From an uncultured Bacteroidales bacterium (GTDB lineage Bacteria > Bacteroidota > Bacteroidia > Bacteroidales > Muribaculaceae): DNA of 29,147 bases. Positions 7,959-15,228 of this stretch are shown here, in pieces (the stretch's first letter is position 1; each line of letters starts with the position of its first letter). Location of the stretch: contig CAJLWO010000034.1 of assembly GCA_905210435.1 (NCBI GenBank), forward strand, positions 1-29,147, read 5' to 3'. Position numbers and translations under genes: made by a program. Under the pieces are notes generated by a model that was not told the origin of the DNA, searched no databases, and worked only from the letters and a program-made list of their open reading frames with translations.

Positions 7959-10900
7959 TCACTTCTTCGCGTCAATCTCCTTAAGCAGTTCCTCGACCGC
8001 ACGGCGCAACTGCGTGTCCTCACCTTTGACTATCGTCTCGGGCGAGTTGGCCACCTTCACGTCAGGCTCGAGCTGCGTATTCTCGAGATAGCTTCCGTCG
8101 GGCAGCTGATAACCCACCACAGGTATGCCGAAATAGAGCGTCGGATCCTGAAGCGTCACCCAGTTGACCGAAGTCATCGTACCGGGAACCGGCATACCTA
8201 CCAATCGGCCGATATTGCGGTTCTTGTACACCCACGGCGTGCCGTGAGCGTTAGAGTAGCACGGCTCGGCCATAAGCATGATGGTCGGCTTGTTGTATCG
8301 GCGTGAAGGCATGTCGCACGTTTCAGTGCCGCGTATCACCTGAGTGAAATACTTGTCGCCCGAGAGGAACACCTCGACATCCTCATGCAGACGTCCGCCG
8401 CCGTTCCAGCGTATGTCGATTACCGCACCCTCGCAGTTATTGTACTTGCCGAGAAGGTCGGAATAAAGTGTACGGAAACTGTCGTCGCCCATCGACTCGA
8501 TATGCACGTAGCCCAGACGGCCGTTCGACCAGCGCTTCACATCCTCGGCGCGCTGTTTCACCCAACGTTTGTAGAGCAGGTCGCTTTCCGCACCCGAGCT
8601 TATCGGTTTGATTACCTCCTCGAAAGTAGCGTCGGTAGCAGGGTCCTTCACCTCCACGAGAGTTTTCTTGCCCGAAAGGTTGTTGAGCGCCGTAGTGGCA
8701 TCGATATCGTCGCCGAGTTCCTCGCCGTTTATCTTGGTTATGACCATACCCTTGCGCAGCCTGGTCGACGCGTTGTCAAACGGGCCGCCGGTGATTATCT
8801 CCTCGACCTTGAGTCCCTTGCCGGCATAATCCATGTCGTAGAGCAGACCGAGACGCGCCGTGCGGTCGGTTATGGCGTTCGCCTCCGTACCGTGGTATCC
8901 CGAACCGGTGTGCGACACATTGAGCTCCCCTAAGAGTTCGGAAAGCATCTCTGAGAAGTCGTAGTTGTTGTTGATATGAGGAAGGAATTTACGGTAAGCC
9001 TTCGTCATGGCGTCCCAATCGACCCCGTGCATGTTTTTGTTGTAGAACATCTCGCGCTCCGAGATATACACCTCGTCAAACATTGCCTCACGTTCAGCCG
9101 CATGGTCGAGCGTCATCGTAGCCGAAGCGCTCACCGATGTCGACTTGTCGGAGCCTACGTCAATCTTGCGCATCTTGTCACCGCTGATAAAGAGCGTCTT
9201 GCCGTCGGCCGACGGATACATGGCCGCGCTGTTGGCGTCGATGCGCACTGCGATTGAAGGTGCCGGGTCGCGCAGTTCCATTTTCCAGAGGTCATATCCC
9301 TTCTCCACGCTCATCAGATAGTACAGGTTTTCGCCGTCGTTATCCACCCAGGCGCCGGCCAGGTCGGCCGAGAACGGCGTCAGGCGCTCTACCCTGTCCT
9401 CTATGCCGTCAAGCTCGACCACGATTGCCTCTACGCTATCCTCGTCGTCGCTGTCGCCATCTTTCTTGTCGGCATCTTTCTTCGACTTTTTATCATCCTT
9501 TTTGGCGGCATCATCTTTTTTCTTATCCTTCTTGGCCTTCTTGTCAGCCTCCTTGCGCAGTTCGAGATCCTCCTCGCTCAGGTTGTATTTGTCGTAAGCG
9601 TCGCGGTTGAGGAACACTATCATGGCATCATCCTGCGAGCCCCACGACGCATGGTTGCGCATGCCGTACTTCTCCGAGAGGAACACTATCGCGTTGCCAC
9701 CCATCGCCCATTGCGGACTGTGGTCGGTGTAACCCGAACGGGTCAGATGCGTCAGTTCCCCGCTCTCCACATTGATTATGGCTATGTCGGTGTACGGGCT
9801 GTGGTGGTTGTCGTCCACCTCAAGCGCTATCCAGCGGCTGTCGGGCGACCAGTTGAAATTGAAACCGCCGTCACGGTAGCTGTAGGTCGAGCCGTCGGTG
9901 AGCTGCTTCACCTTCTTGCTCTTGGTGTCCATCACCATCAGCTTGTTGCGGTCCTGTATGAAAGCGAGCTTCTTGCCGTCGGGCGAGAACTGCGGCAGCG
10001 TCCGCTCAGTCTTGTCGGCTGCGATTATCGGCTGTTCGTCGATAAGGGTGGCATTGGAGAAATTCGGATCATCTTCACGCGCTATCTTGGCCGAGTAGAT
10101 ATTGTAATGGCCGTCGCGCATCGATGTGTACACGATTTCGCGTCCCTTCGGATGCCACATCGGGCGCTCCTCGGCAGCCGCGGTGTTGGTGATCTGCTTC
10201 ACCGACGAGTGCTCCACCGAGCCGACGAAGATTTCGCCGCGGCTCGCGAATGCCACCTGCTCGCCGTCGGGCGACAGCGCTCCTCCGCGTCCGGTGACCC
10301 GTATACGCTCCGTCTCGGGAAATTCCTCGATATTCATGTCGATGGCTACCTTCTGAGGCTTGCCACCCTCGCGCAGCGTGTAAATCTCGCCGTCATATCC
10401 GAATGCCAGCGTGCCGTCGACAGCCTGCGAGAGGAAACGCACCGGATGCGTGGTGAACTTTGTCACCTGCTCCGCCTTCGACATATCGTTGAGCGGCGCT
10501 TTCCACACATTGAACGTTCCGCCGTTGCGTTCCGACAGGAAATATACCGTATTTCCGTCGGCCGAAAGCACCGGATTTCGGTCCTCGCCCGCACGTTCGG
10601 TAAGATTTCTATGTTTGCCTGTTTTGGCGTCATAGCTCCAGATGTCGCGCGTCACCGACGATGTGTGATGTTTGCGCCACACATTCTCGAATCCCTTCAC
10701 ATCCTGATAGAGAAACGACCCGTCTTTGCCCGTGAACGCGAGCGACTGTGCCGGAGTGCCGAGCACCTGGCGCGGCTTGCCCCCATCCGTGCTGACCGCG
10801 TAAAGCTGGGTCATGCGCGACGACGGGAACATCGCGCTCGCAGCCGGAGCCTGCACTGCAGCCGAATAATACACCTCCTTGCCGTCAGGCGAAAACCCTT

Positions 10901-11234
10901 CGGGCGTCTCGGCAGCCGAATTGGAGGTCAGACGCACGGGAGTACCCCCCGTCGCGTCCATCACATAGATGTCGAGATTGCCGTGACGGTCGGAAGCGAA
11001 AGCTATTTTCTTGCCGTCCGCCGACCATTTCGGAGCCGTCTCGTAACTGCCCGATGTCGTCAGCCGCCTGGCCTCGCCGCCCCCGGCAGGTACCGTAAAT
11101 ATATCGCCCTTATATGTGAACGCAATTTGCTTGCCGTCATTCGATATCGCCACGTTGCGCAGCCAGAGCGGCGCCGAAGCCGACGCCCCGACCGACATGG
11201 CAGCCATTGCGCACAGTATCACTTTTCTTTTCAT
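7959..11234 (-). CDS. Tricorn-like S41-family protease
   Basis: The 1091-aa protein has a Sec-type signal peptide (about 1-20), then two blocks of WD/TolB-like beta-propeller repeats (SPDGKKIAFASDR-type units, about 25-310 and 313-540), a short third stretch, a PDZ-like domain (about 790-875, LGLLYDMDYAGKGLKVEEI..GGPFDNA) and a C-terminal S41/tail-specific protease domain (about 900-1065). Tricorn active-site counterparts are Ser774-His775 (LNVSHTG), the nucleophile Ser994 (CYSNAHG) and an acidic residue near ENTQLEPDVKV. Tricorn has Ser-Asp at the nucleophile position where this protein has Ser-Asn. A strongly charged Lys/Asp-rich insertion occupies about 563-600. Archaeal Tricorn is cytosolic and trims proteasome peptides; the signal peptide here points to the periplasm, so envelope peptide or protein turnover is the inferred role. 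Monocistronic. Confidence 0.9.
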   Translation of the reverse strand: MKRKVILCAMAAMSVGASASAPLWLRNVAISNDGKQIAFTYKGDIFTVPAGGGEARRLTTSGSYETAPKWSADGKKIAFASDRHGNLDIYVMDATGGTPVRLTSNSAAETPEGFSPDGKEVYYSAAVQAPAASAMFPSSRMTQLYAVSTDGGKPRQVLGTPAQSLAFTGKDGSFLYQDVKGFENVWRKHHTSSVTRDIWSYDAKTGKHRNLTERAGEDRNPVLSADGNTVYFLSERNGGTFNVWKAPLNDMSKAEQVTKFTTHPVRFLSQAVDGTLAFGYDGEIYTLREGGKPQKVAIDMNIEEFPETERIRVTGRGGALSPDGEQVAFASRGEIFVGSVEHSSVKQITNTAAAEERPMWHPKGREIVYTSMRDGHYNIYSAKIAREDDPNFSNATLIDEQPIIAADKTERTLPQFSPDGKKLAFIQDRNKLMVMDTKSKKVKQLTDGSTYSYRDGGFNFNWSPDSRWIALEVDDNHHSPYTDIAIINVESGELTHLTRSGYTDHSPQWAMGGNAIVFLSEKYGMRNHASWGSQDDAMIVFLNRDAYDKYNLSEEDLELRKEADKKAKKDKKKDDAAKKDDKKSKKDADKKDGDSDDEDSVEAIVVELDGIEDRVERLTPFSADLAGAWVDNDGENLYYLMSVEKGYDLWKMELRDPAPSIAVRIDANSAAMYPSADGKTLFISGDKMRKIDVGSDKSTSVSASATMTLDHAAEREAMFDEVYISEREMFYNKNMHGVDWDAMTKAYRKFLPHINNNYDFSEMLSELLGELNVSHTGSGYHGTEANAITDRTARLGLLYDMDYAGKGLKVEEIITGGPFDNASTRLRKGMVITKINGEELGDDIDATTALNNLSGKKTLVEVKDPATDATFEEVIKPISSGAESDLLYKRWVKQRAEDVKRWSNGRLGYVHIESMGDDSFRTLYSDLLGKYNNCEGAVIDIRWNGGGRLHEDVEVFLSGDKYFTQVIRGTETCDMPSRRYNKPTIMLMAEPCYSNAHGTPWVYKNRNIGRLVGMPVPGTMTSVNWVTLQDPTLYFGIPVVGYQLPDGSYLENTQLEPDVKVANSPETIVKGEDTQLRRAVEELLKEIDAKK

Positions 11235-11303
11235 AAAAACGGAATATAAACTGTTAGAAGAGGTAAGAAGTATTTTAAATATCGCAAATCTGAATACAAC
11301 AAA

Positions 11304-11347
11304 TTTGCATGTTGCAAATATAGCAATTTACAACATGCAAATATAGC
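11304..11347 (-). promoter_or_regulatory. Palindrome and duplicated -7-like elements upstream of the Tricorn-like gene
   Basis: TTTGCATGTTG (11304-11314) and CAACATGCAAA (11331-11341) form a perfect 11-bp inverted repeat 16 nt apart. GCAAATATAGC occurs twice in direct orientation (11314-11324 and 11337-11347); on the minus strand each reads as a TATATTTG -7 element. No well-spaced TTTG -33 element is seen for either. The arrangement, 70-110 bp before the start codon, suggests a regulated promoter. Confidence 0.5.
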
Positions 11348-11402
11348 CAAATTATTACAAACCTCCTACAACATACCCCCATTTTATAAAAAGAACTATA
11401 AA

Positions 11403-11587
11403 TAAGTAACTGTTCAAAATTATTTTAATATTATGGCGAGAGGATTTTTCAGGCGATTTCCGGTGAGGAAGAAGGAGTGTAGCGAGCTACATGACTGATG
11501 ACGAGATGGAAAGCGACGAAAAAGACTCCGGCAGAATATTAAAATAATGAGAACGGTTAATATAAAATAATTTTAAACAGTTACTTA
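11403..11587. repeat. 185-bp long imperfect hairpin element (MITE-like or structured RNA)
   Basis: The ends are 25-bp inverted repeats with one mismatch (11403-11427 and 11563-11587, starting TAAGTAACTGTT). A second 13-bp inverted repeat, TTATTTTAATATT at 11420-11432 with 11535-11547, is nested inside and is centred almost exactly on an apical hairpin, GTAGC-GA-GCTAC (11479-11490). The arms between also pair partly, for example GGATTTTTC...GCGATTTCC with GGAAAGCGACGAAAAAGACTCC-side bases. It contains no plausible gene; a 21-codon frame at 11433-11498 is probably chance. It sits in the gap between the Tricorn-like and DUF4136 genes. Confidence 0.8.
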
Positions 11588-11628
11588 ACTCTCAAAAGTC
11601 ACAGCAAATTATAGAGACGCAATTCAAT

Positions 11629-11696
11629 GCTGTTAACTTACGCTGAGTTGTTAGGGGCGGGGGCGTCTCGCCCCCGTGGTAACTTTCAGTGTGTAA
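11629..11696. repeat. REP-like palindrome, inverted copy of the window's first 68 bp
   Basis: This is the near-exact reverse complement of 1-68, including the CGGGGGCG-TCT-CGCCCCCG hairpin (11658-11676) and the flank with GCTGAG. It lies 10 bp past the stop of the DUF4136 gene. The rest of 11588-11628 shows nothing recognisable. Confidence 0.8.
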
Positions 11697-11705
11697 TACC
11701 ACCCC

Positions 11706-12320
11706 CTACTCCACAATCGGCACGGGGAAACGCGAGAACAGCGTCTCGACAGCCTCCGCTATCGACTTCAGATTGCGGTACTGCCCGTTGCTGTTGTTGA
11801 TGATAGTCGCCACCGAAGCCGAATAAAGCGGCAGTTTCTCCTTCAGGTTGACCATATCCATGGTAAGAACTCCCTCCTTGTATATTCCGGTGATTACCTG
11901 TGCATTATTGTAATACGGCGAATTCGGAGCCCAGTACGGCCCGTAATAGGCACGCGGATAGATATAATACGGATAATACGGACCGTAATACGGGAAATAG
12001 CCCGACGGCTGTACTAACGGTTCGGTCGAAATCTCACGATGCGTCGTCACCGCAATGTTTATCAGCAGGTTGGAATTCGGATCCTCCGTGAACCCCCTCT
12101 CCACCATCTGCTGCCGTATCGCGGCCGCTATATTGTAATAAGTCACCATCTGCATTCCGTCAGGCAGCGACCCCTCGTCGGGCGTCACGATACGGAACGT
12201 ATGATACTCACTGATGTCTGCGTCATTGTACACCTCCGAATTTACCAGTGCGAAAGGAGAGCACGATGTAAGCATCATTGCCACCACTCCAATCATAAAT
12301 AACATTCGTTTCATTGTCAT
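11706..12320 (-). CDS. DUF4136-like lipoprotein
   Basis: The product from the ATG at 12320 is 204 aa (an ATG at 12314 is equally possible). It begins with a lipoprotein signal MKRMLFMIGVVAMMLTSC, with the lipidated Cys at about residue 20. The middle contains the features of DUF4136 proteins: an early Y.TF...(P).. segment, LLINIAVTTHREISTE, and a C-terminal WANG-like region here reading TMDMVNLKEKLPLYSASV. A Tyr/Pro-rich linker (PYYGPYYPYYIYPRAYYGPYW) sits where similar proteins carry low-complexity Tyr/Gly/Pro stretches. The frame stays open upstream to 12515, but only this start gives a signal peptide. It is single-gene, and its function is unknown. Confidence 0.8.
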   Translation of the reverse strand: MTMKRMLFMIGVVAMMLTSCSPFALVNSEVYNDADISEYHTFRIVTPDEGSLPDGMQMVTYYNIAAAIRQQMVERGFTEDPNSNLLINIAVTTHREISTEPLVQPSGYFPYYGPYYPYYIYPRAYYGPYWAPNSPYYNNAQVITGIYKEGVLTMDMVNLKEKLPLYSASVATIINNSNGQYRNLKSIAEAVETLFSRFPVPIVE

Positions 12321-12479
12321 ATAAATTAAATTTTCAAATTCCGGCATTACGGTCTGCCCTCCATGTCGCAGAGCCTCCCACGGCCGCCATAAAATAAACA
12401 ATTGCCCTGTTTCGATGGTTCGTGTCAGTCTTCCATCACGGGAAAAAAGCATTATCGTATCCACATTATCCGTAATTAT

Positions 12480-12510
12480 TTTGTAATGTCGCTCATATTG
12501 CCTATCTTTA
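12480..12510 (+). promoter_or_regulatory. Promoter of the agmatine-to-putrescine operon
   Basis: TTTG (12480-12483), a 19-nt spacer and TATCTTTA (12503-12510) match the Bacteroidota -33/-7 pattern at 11 of 12 positions. It lies 40 bp upstream of the 78-aa reading frame, which makes that frame the first gene of the operon. Confidence 0.65.
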
Positions 12511-12549
12511 CCCACCTATTTACTACTTTACTTCTAATTATGAAAACCA

Positions 12550-12786
12550 ATGTATAAGGATATCGTTTTATTTTTCACTGATTTAATCGAGCAGTCAGGC
12601 AGTTACGACATAGCACGCTCCGAATTTCACCGCATCATTGCCGACGACGACAACCTCCACGAGCAATACCGCATATGGTGCGAGGAAAACGGATACACCG
12701 AACGCGACGGTTTCGATGAATTCATCGACCAGCGCATCGACTCGCATGACTCAGTGTGGGACTCTCTCAACGACTACGACGAATGA
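12550..12786 (+). CDS. Small acidic protein, first gene of the aguAB operon
   Basis: The 78-aa product is strongly acidic (many Asp/Glu, ending WDSLNDYDE), has no signal peptide or membrane segment and looks predominantly helical (KDIVLFFTDLIEQSGSYDIARSEFHRII). I do not recognise a named family. Reality is supported by a promoter 40 bp upstream, base composition like its neighbours, and a 4-bp ATGA overlap with the start of agmatine deiminase. Coupling to aguA suggests a role linked to agmatine or polyamine use, but it may simply be a conserved passenger. Confidence 0.75.
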   Translation: MYKDIVLFFTDLIEQSGSYDIARSEFHRIIADDDNLHEQYRIWCEENGYTERDGFDEFIDQRIDSHDSVWDSLNDYDE

Positions 12787-13859
12787 ACAACAACGACAAC
12801 ATACCATCTGCCGATACTCCCGCCGCATGCACCCGCCGCATGCCGGCCGAATGGGAGCACTCAGGTGCCGTGCTCATCGCATGGCCGCACGCCGATACCG
12901 ACTGGGCCTATATGCTCGACGAAGTCACACGATGCTACTGCGACATCGCACGCGCCATCACCGACAGCGGCTCCATATTGATAGTGGTAGCGCCCGACAT
13001 CAATATTCCGAAGAAATATCTGGCCGACATCGACCGCTCGCGCATACTTTTCTGTCAGGTAGCCACCAACGACACGTGGGCGCGCGATTTCGGCCCTATA
13101 ACCGTGGTCGACGGCGACAACGGCACACGCCTCGTCGACTTCTGCTTCAACGGCTGGGGACTGAAATTCGCCGCAAGCCTCGACAACCTCATCACTTCCA
13201 AGCTCTCCCGCGCCGGTGTGTTCCGCGCCCCGCTCGACAACCGTCTCGGCTTCGTGCTCGAAGGAGGCTCCATCGAAAGCGACGGCCGCGGCACCATACT
13301 CACCACCTCCGAATGCCTCCTCTCCCCCAACCGCAACGGCGACCTCTCGCGCCGGCAGATTGAAGACTATCTCCGCGATTCTCTCGGAGCCGACCGCATC
13401 CTGTGGGTCGATCACGGCTACCTCGCCGGCGACGATACCGATTCCCATATCGACACGCTCGCCCGTCTCGCGCCTGACGACACCATCCTCTATGTCAAGT
13501 GCGACAATCCCGCCGACGAGCATTACACCCAGCTATCCCTAATGGAGCAGGACCTGATGGCCATGCGCACTCGCGAAGGCAACCCCTACAACCTCATTGC
13601 CCTTCCGATGCCCGACCCCATCTACGACGAAGACGGCCTGAGACTTCCGGCCACCTACGCCAACTTCCTCATCACCGACAACGCCATACTGCTCCCCGTC
13701 TACGGCCAGGCCGCCAACGACCGACTCGCCTCACAGATAATGCAGATAGCGTTTCCCGGCCGTCGTATCATTACGGTCGACTGCCGTCCGCTCATACGCC
13801 AGCACGGTTCGCTCCACTGCGTCACGATGCAGTTGCCCAAAGAAATACTCCCTATATGA
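12783..13859 (+). CDS. aguA: Agmatine deiminase
   Basis: This cytosolic guanidino-modifying enzyme hydrolyses agmatine to N-carbamoylputrescine and ammonia. The 358-aa sequence has the family's N-terminus (MPAEWEHSGAVLIAWPH), NDTWARDFGP (about 96-105), LEGGSIESDGRGTILTT (159-174), DDTDSHIDT with the catalytic His222, and GSLHCVTMQLP with the nucleophile Cys346. The ATG at 12783 overlaps the stop of the 78-aa gene (ATGA); an upstream alternative frame start at 12756 lies inside that gene and is rejected. Its own stop overlaps the start of aguB. Together they form a two-step agmatine-to-putrescine path. No agmatine-producing arginine decarboxylase is in the window. Confidence 0.95.
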   Translation: MNNNDNIPSADTPAACTRRMPAEWEHSGAVLIAWPHADTDWAYMLDEVTRCYCDIARAITDSGSILIVVAPDINIPKKYLADIDRSRILFCQVATNDTWARDFGPITVVDGDNGTRLVDFCFNGWGLKFAASLDNLITSKLSRAGVFRAPLDNRLGFVLEGGSIESDGRGTILTTSECLLSPNRNGDLSRRQIEDYLRDSLGADRILWVDHGYLAGDDTDSHIDTLARLAPDDTILYVKCDNPADEHYTQLSLMEQDLMAMRTREGNPYNLIALPMPDPIYDEDGLRLPATYANFLITDNAILLPVYGQAANDRLASQIMQIAFPGRRIITVDCRPLIRQHGSLHCVTMQLPKEILPI

Positions 13860-14749
13860 AAACATCCCGTATACTCCGCACAGGTATCATACAGCAGCAC
13901 AACACTGCCGACATCGCCGGCAACCGACGCCGCATCATGGACAAAATCCGCGCCCTCGCCGCCGACGGCGCCCGGCTCATCGTCAATCAGGAGCTGCACG
14001 ATTCCCTCTACTTCTGCCAGACGGAAAATGTCAATGAATGCGACCTCGCCATTCCTCTCGACGACGACGCGATCCTCACCTACGGCAAGCTCGCCGCCGA
14101 ACTCCGCGTAGTCATCGTCACCTCCGTGTTCGAGCGACGCGCCCCCGGCCTCTACCACAACACCGCCGTAGTCTTCGACGCCGACGGCACCGTAGCCGGC
14201 AAATACCGCAAGATGCACATACCCGACGACCCCGCCTACTACGAGAAATTCTACTTCACCCCCGGCGACCTCGGCTTCAAACCGATTGACACCTCGGTCG
14301 GACGTCTCGGCGTGCTCGTATGCTGGGACCAGTGGTACCCCGAAGCAGCACGCATTATGGCACTTTCCGGAGCCGAAATCCTCATCTACCCCACAGCCAT
14401 AGGCTACGAAAGCTCCGACACCGACGACGAACAGACACGCCAGCGCGAGGCATGGATCACAGTGCAGCGCGGCCACGCCGTAGCCAACGGCCTCCCCGTC
14501 GTAGCCGTCAACCGCGTAGGCCGTGAACCCGACCCCTCCGGCGCCACCAACGGCATCACATTCTGGGGCAACAGCTTCGTAGCCGGCCCCCAGGGCGAAT
14601 TCCTCTTCCAGGCCCCCACCGACACCGAATCCACCGCCATAATCGACATCGACATGCGCCGCTCCGAGCAAGTACGCCGCTGGTGGCCCTTCCTCCGCGA
14701 CCGCCGCATCGACGCCTACTCCCCCATCCTCACCCGCTTCAACGACTGA
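13856..14749 (+). CDS. aguB: N-carbamoylputrescine amidase
   Basis: This nitrilase-superfamily enzyme hydrolyses N-carbamoylputrescine to putrescine, CO2 and ammonia. The 297-aa product carries the Glu-Lys-Cys triad: Glu46 (VNQELHD), Lys119 (KYRKMHIPDDP) and Cys156 (VLVCWDQWYPE). The WYPEAAR and YPTAIG motifs and the C-terminal RRW.PFLRDRRIDAY are typical of AguB rather than other nitrilases. The ATG at 13856 overlaps aguA's TGA, so the two are translationally coupled. Codon use is very GC-rich at third positions, like aguA, which produces long false antisense frames over both genes. Confidence 0.95.
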   Translation: MKTSRILRTGIIQQHNTADIAGNRRRIMDKIRALAADGARLIVNQELHDSLYFCQTENVNECDLAIPLDDDAILTYGKLAAELRVVIVTSVFERRAPGLYHNTAVVFDADGTVAGKYRKMHIPDDPAYYEKFYFTPGDLGFKPIDTSVGRLGVLVCWDQWYPEAARIMALSGAEILIYPTAIGYESSDTDDEQTRQREAWITVQRGHAVANGLPVVAVNRVGREPDPSGATNGITFWGNSFVAGPQGEFLFQAPTDTESTAIIDIDMRRSEQVRRWWPFLRDRRIDAYSPILTRFND

Positions 14750-14796
14750 TTCCCTGAATTTCACCGTAATAAAAAATATTTATTATAGTGATATTT

Positions 14797-14827
14797 TCTG
14801 TTTTATATTTGTTTATGTATACATTTG
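14797..14827 (+). promoter_or_regulatory. Promoter of the RHH antitoxin gene
   Basis: TACATTTG (14820-14827) is a perfect TAnnTTTG -7 element; 19 nt upstream lies TCTG (14797-14800), a weaker match to the -33 TTTG. A TTG at 14825 within the -7 element is in frame with the antitoxin but cannot be its start if this promoter is used. Confidence 0.55.
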
Positions 14828-14863
14828 CACTACTTTTGTTATACAAACAAATACACAATCAAG

Positions 14864-15109
14864 ATGAATACAGCAGCAACCAGACGTCAGACATCATTCC
14901 GTCTAAGCGATGACCTCATTGCCAGGCTCAGAGACGAGGCTAAAAAACGAAATCGAAGTCTGAATAACTTCGTAGAAAGTATATTGATGGGTGTAGTTTA
15001 TAATACGCCAAACGAAACGACTTTAGCCGCTATGAAAGAGGCTAAAGATCCTGATAATCTCGAATCTCTTGATATAGACAATCTGAGAGATTACATCGCA
15101 GCTTTATAA
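14864..15109 (+). CDS. RHH-domain antitoxin (RelB/DinJ-like partner of a YafQ-type toxin)
   Basis: From the ATG at 14864 the protein is 81 aa. Residues about 5-40 form a ribbon-helix-helix DNA-binding domain (RRQTSFRLSDDLIARLRDEAKKRNRSLNNFVESIL). The C-terminal part (NETTLAAMKEAKDPDNLESLDIDNLRDYIAAL) is the kind of flexible toxin-binding tail that Bacteroidales antitoxins use to wrap YafQ/RelE-like toxins. Such antitoxins repress their own promoter. Directly after the stop, another frame encodes what looks like the first part of a YafQ-like toxin that then breaks off, so this is probably an orphan antitoxin. It is more AT-rich than aguAB. Confidence 0.8.
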   Translation: MNTAATRRQTSFRLSDDLIARLRDEAKKRNRSLNNFVESILMGVVYNTPNETTLAAMKEAKDPDNLESLDIDNLRDYIAAL

Positions 15110-15110
15110 A

Positions 15111-15170
15111 AAATTAAAACAGACCAACCAGTTCAAGAAGGATTTAAAACAAATGACTCGCGGAGATATA
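15111..15170 (+). pseudogene. Remnant of a YafQ-like toxin gene (5' part only)
   Basis: Two bases past the antitoxin stop, the +3 frame reads KLKQTNQFKKDLKQMTRGDI, which closely resembles the N-terminus of YafQ-family mRNA interferases (typically ..TNQFKKDLK...KRG.D...). There is no ATG or GTG in frame before it back to a stop at 15084, and the family's later conserved residues are absent. Past about 15156 the sequence is a perfect hairpin and then the antisense of the C10 peptidase gene. So the toxin has lost its start and most of its body. The match is to remembered family patterns, not an alignment. Confidence 0.55.
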
Positions 15171-15194
15171 TCGGCAATGATATATCTCCGCGAG
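15157..15194 (-). terminator. Perfect 16-bp hairpin downstream of the C10 peptidase gene
   Basis: CTCGCGGAGATATATC (15157-15172) pairs perfectly with GATATATCTCCGCGAG (15179-15194) across a 6-nt loop. On the minus strand it follows the peptidase stop by 35 bp and is followed by a T-rich but interrupted run (TCATTTGTTTTAAA), so termination is plausible. It also sits exactly where the toxin remnant breaks off. Confidence 0.6.
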
Positions 15195-15228
15195 CGTTAT
15201 AGTATATCCGGGTTATTTTATCAGGACT

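Noticed and set aside
9651..11249. 532-codon open frame antisense to the Tricorn-like gene
   Set aside because: It lies wholly over the protease's conserved domains, has no family match, and reads as the GC-rich reverse-frame shadow common to this gene's codon use.
11433..11498. 21-codon frame MARGFFRRFPVRKKECSELHD inside the 185-bp element
   Set aside because: It is very short, lies within arms of a palindrome and is better explained as sequence constrained by base pairing.
13700..14764. 354-codon open frame antisense to aguA/aguB
   Set aside because: It overlaps both catalytic enzymes on the other strand; its Gly/Val-rich composition is that of a third-position shadow.
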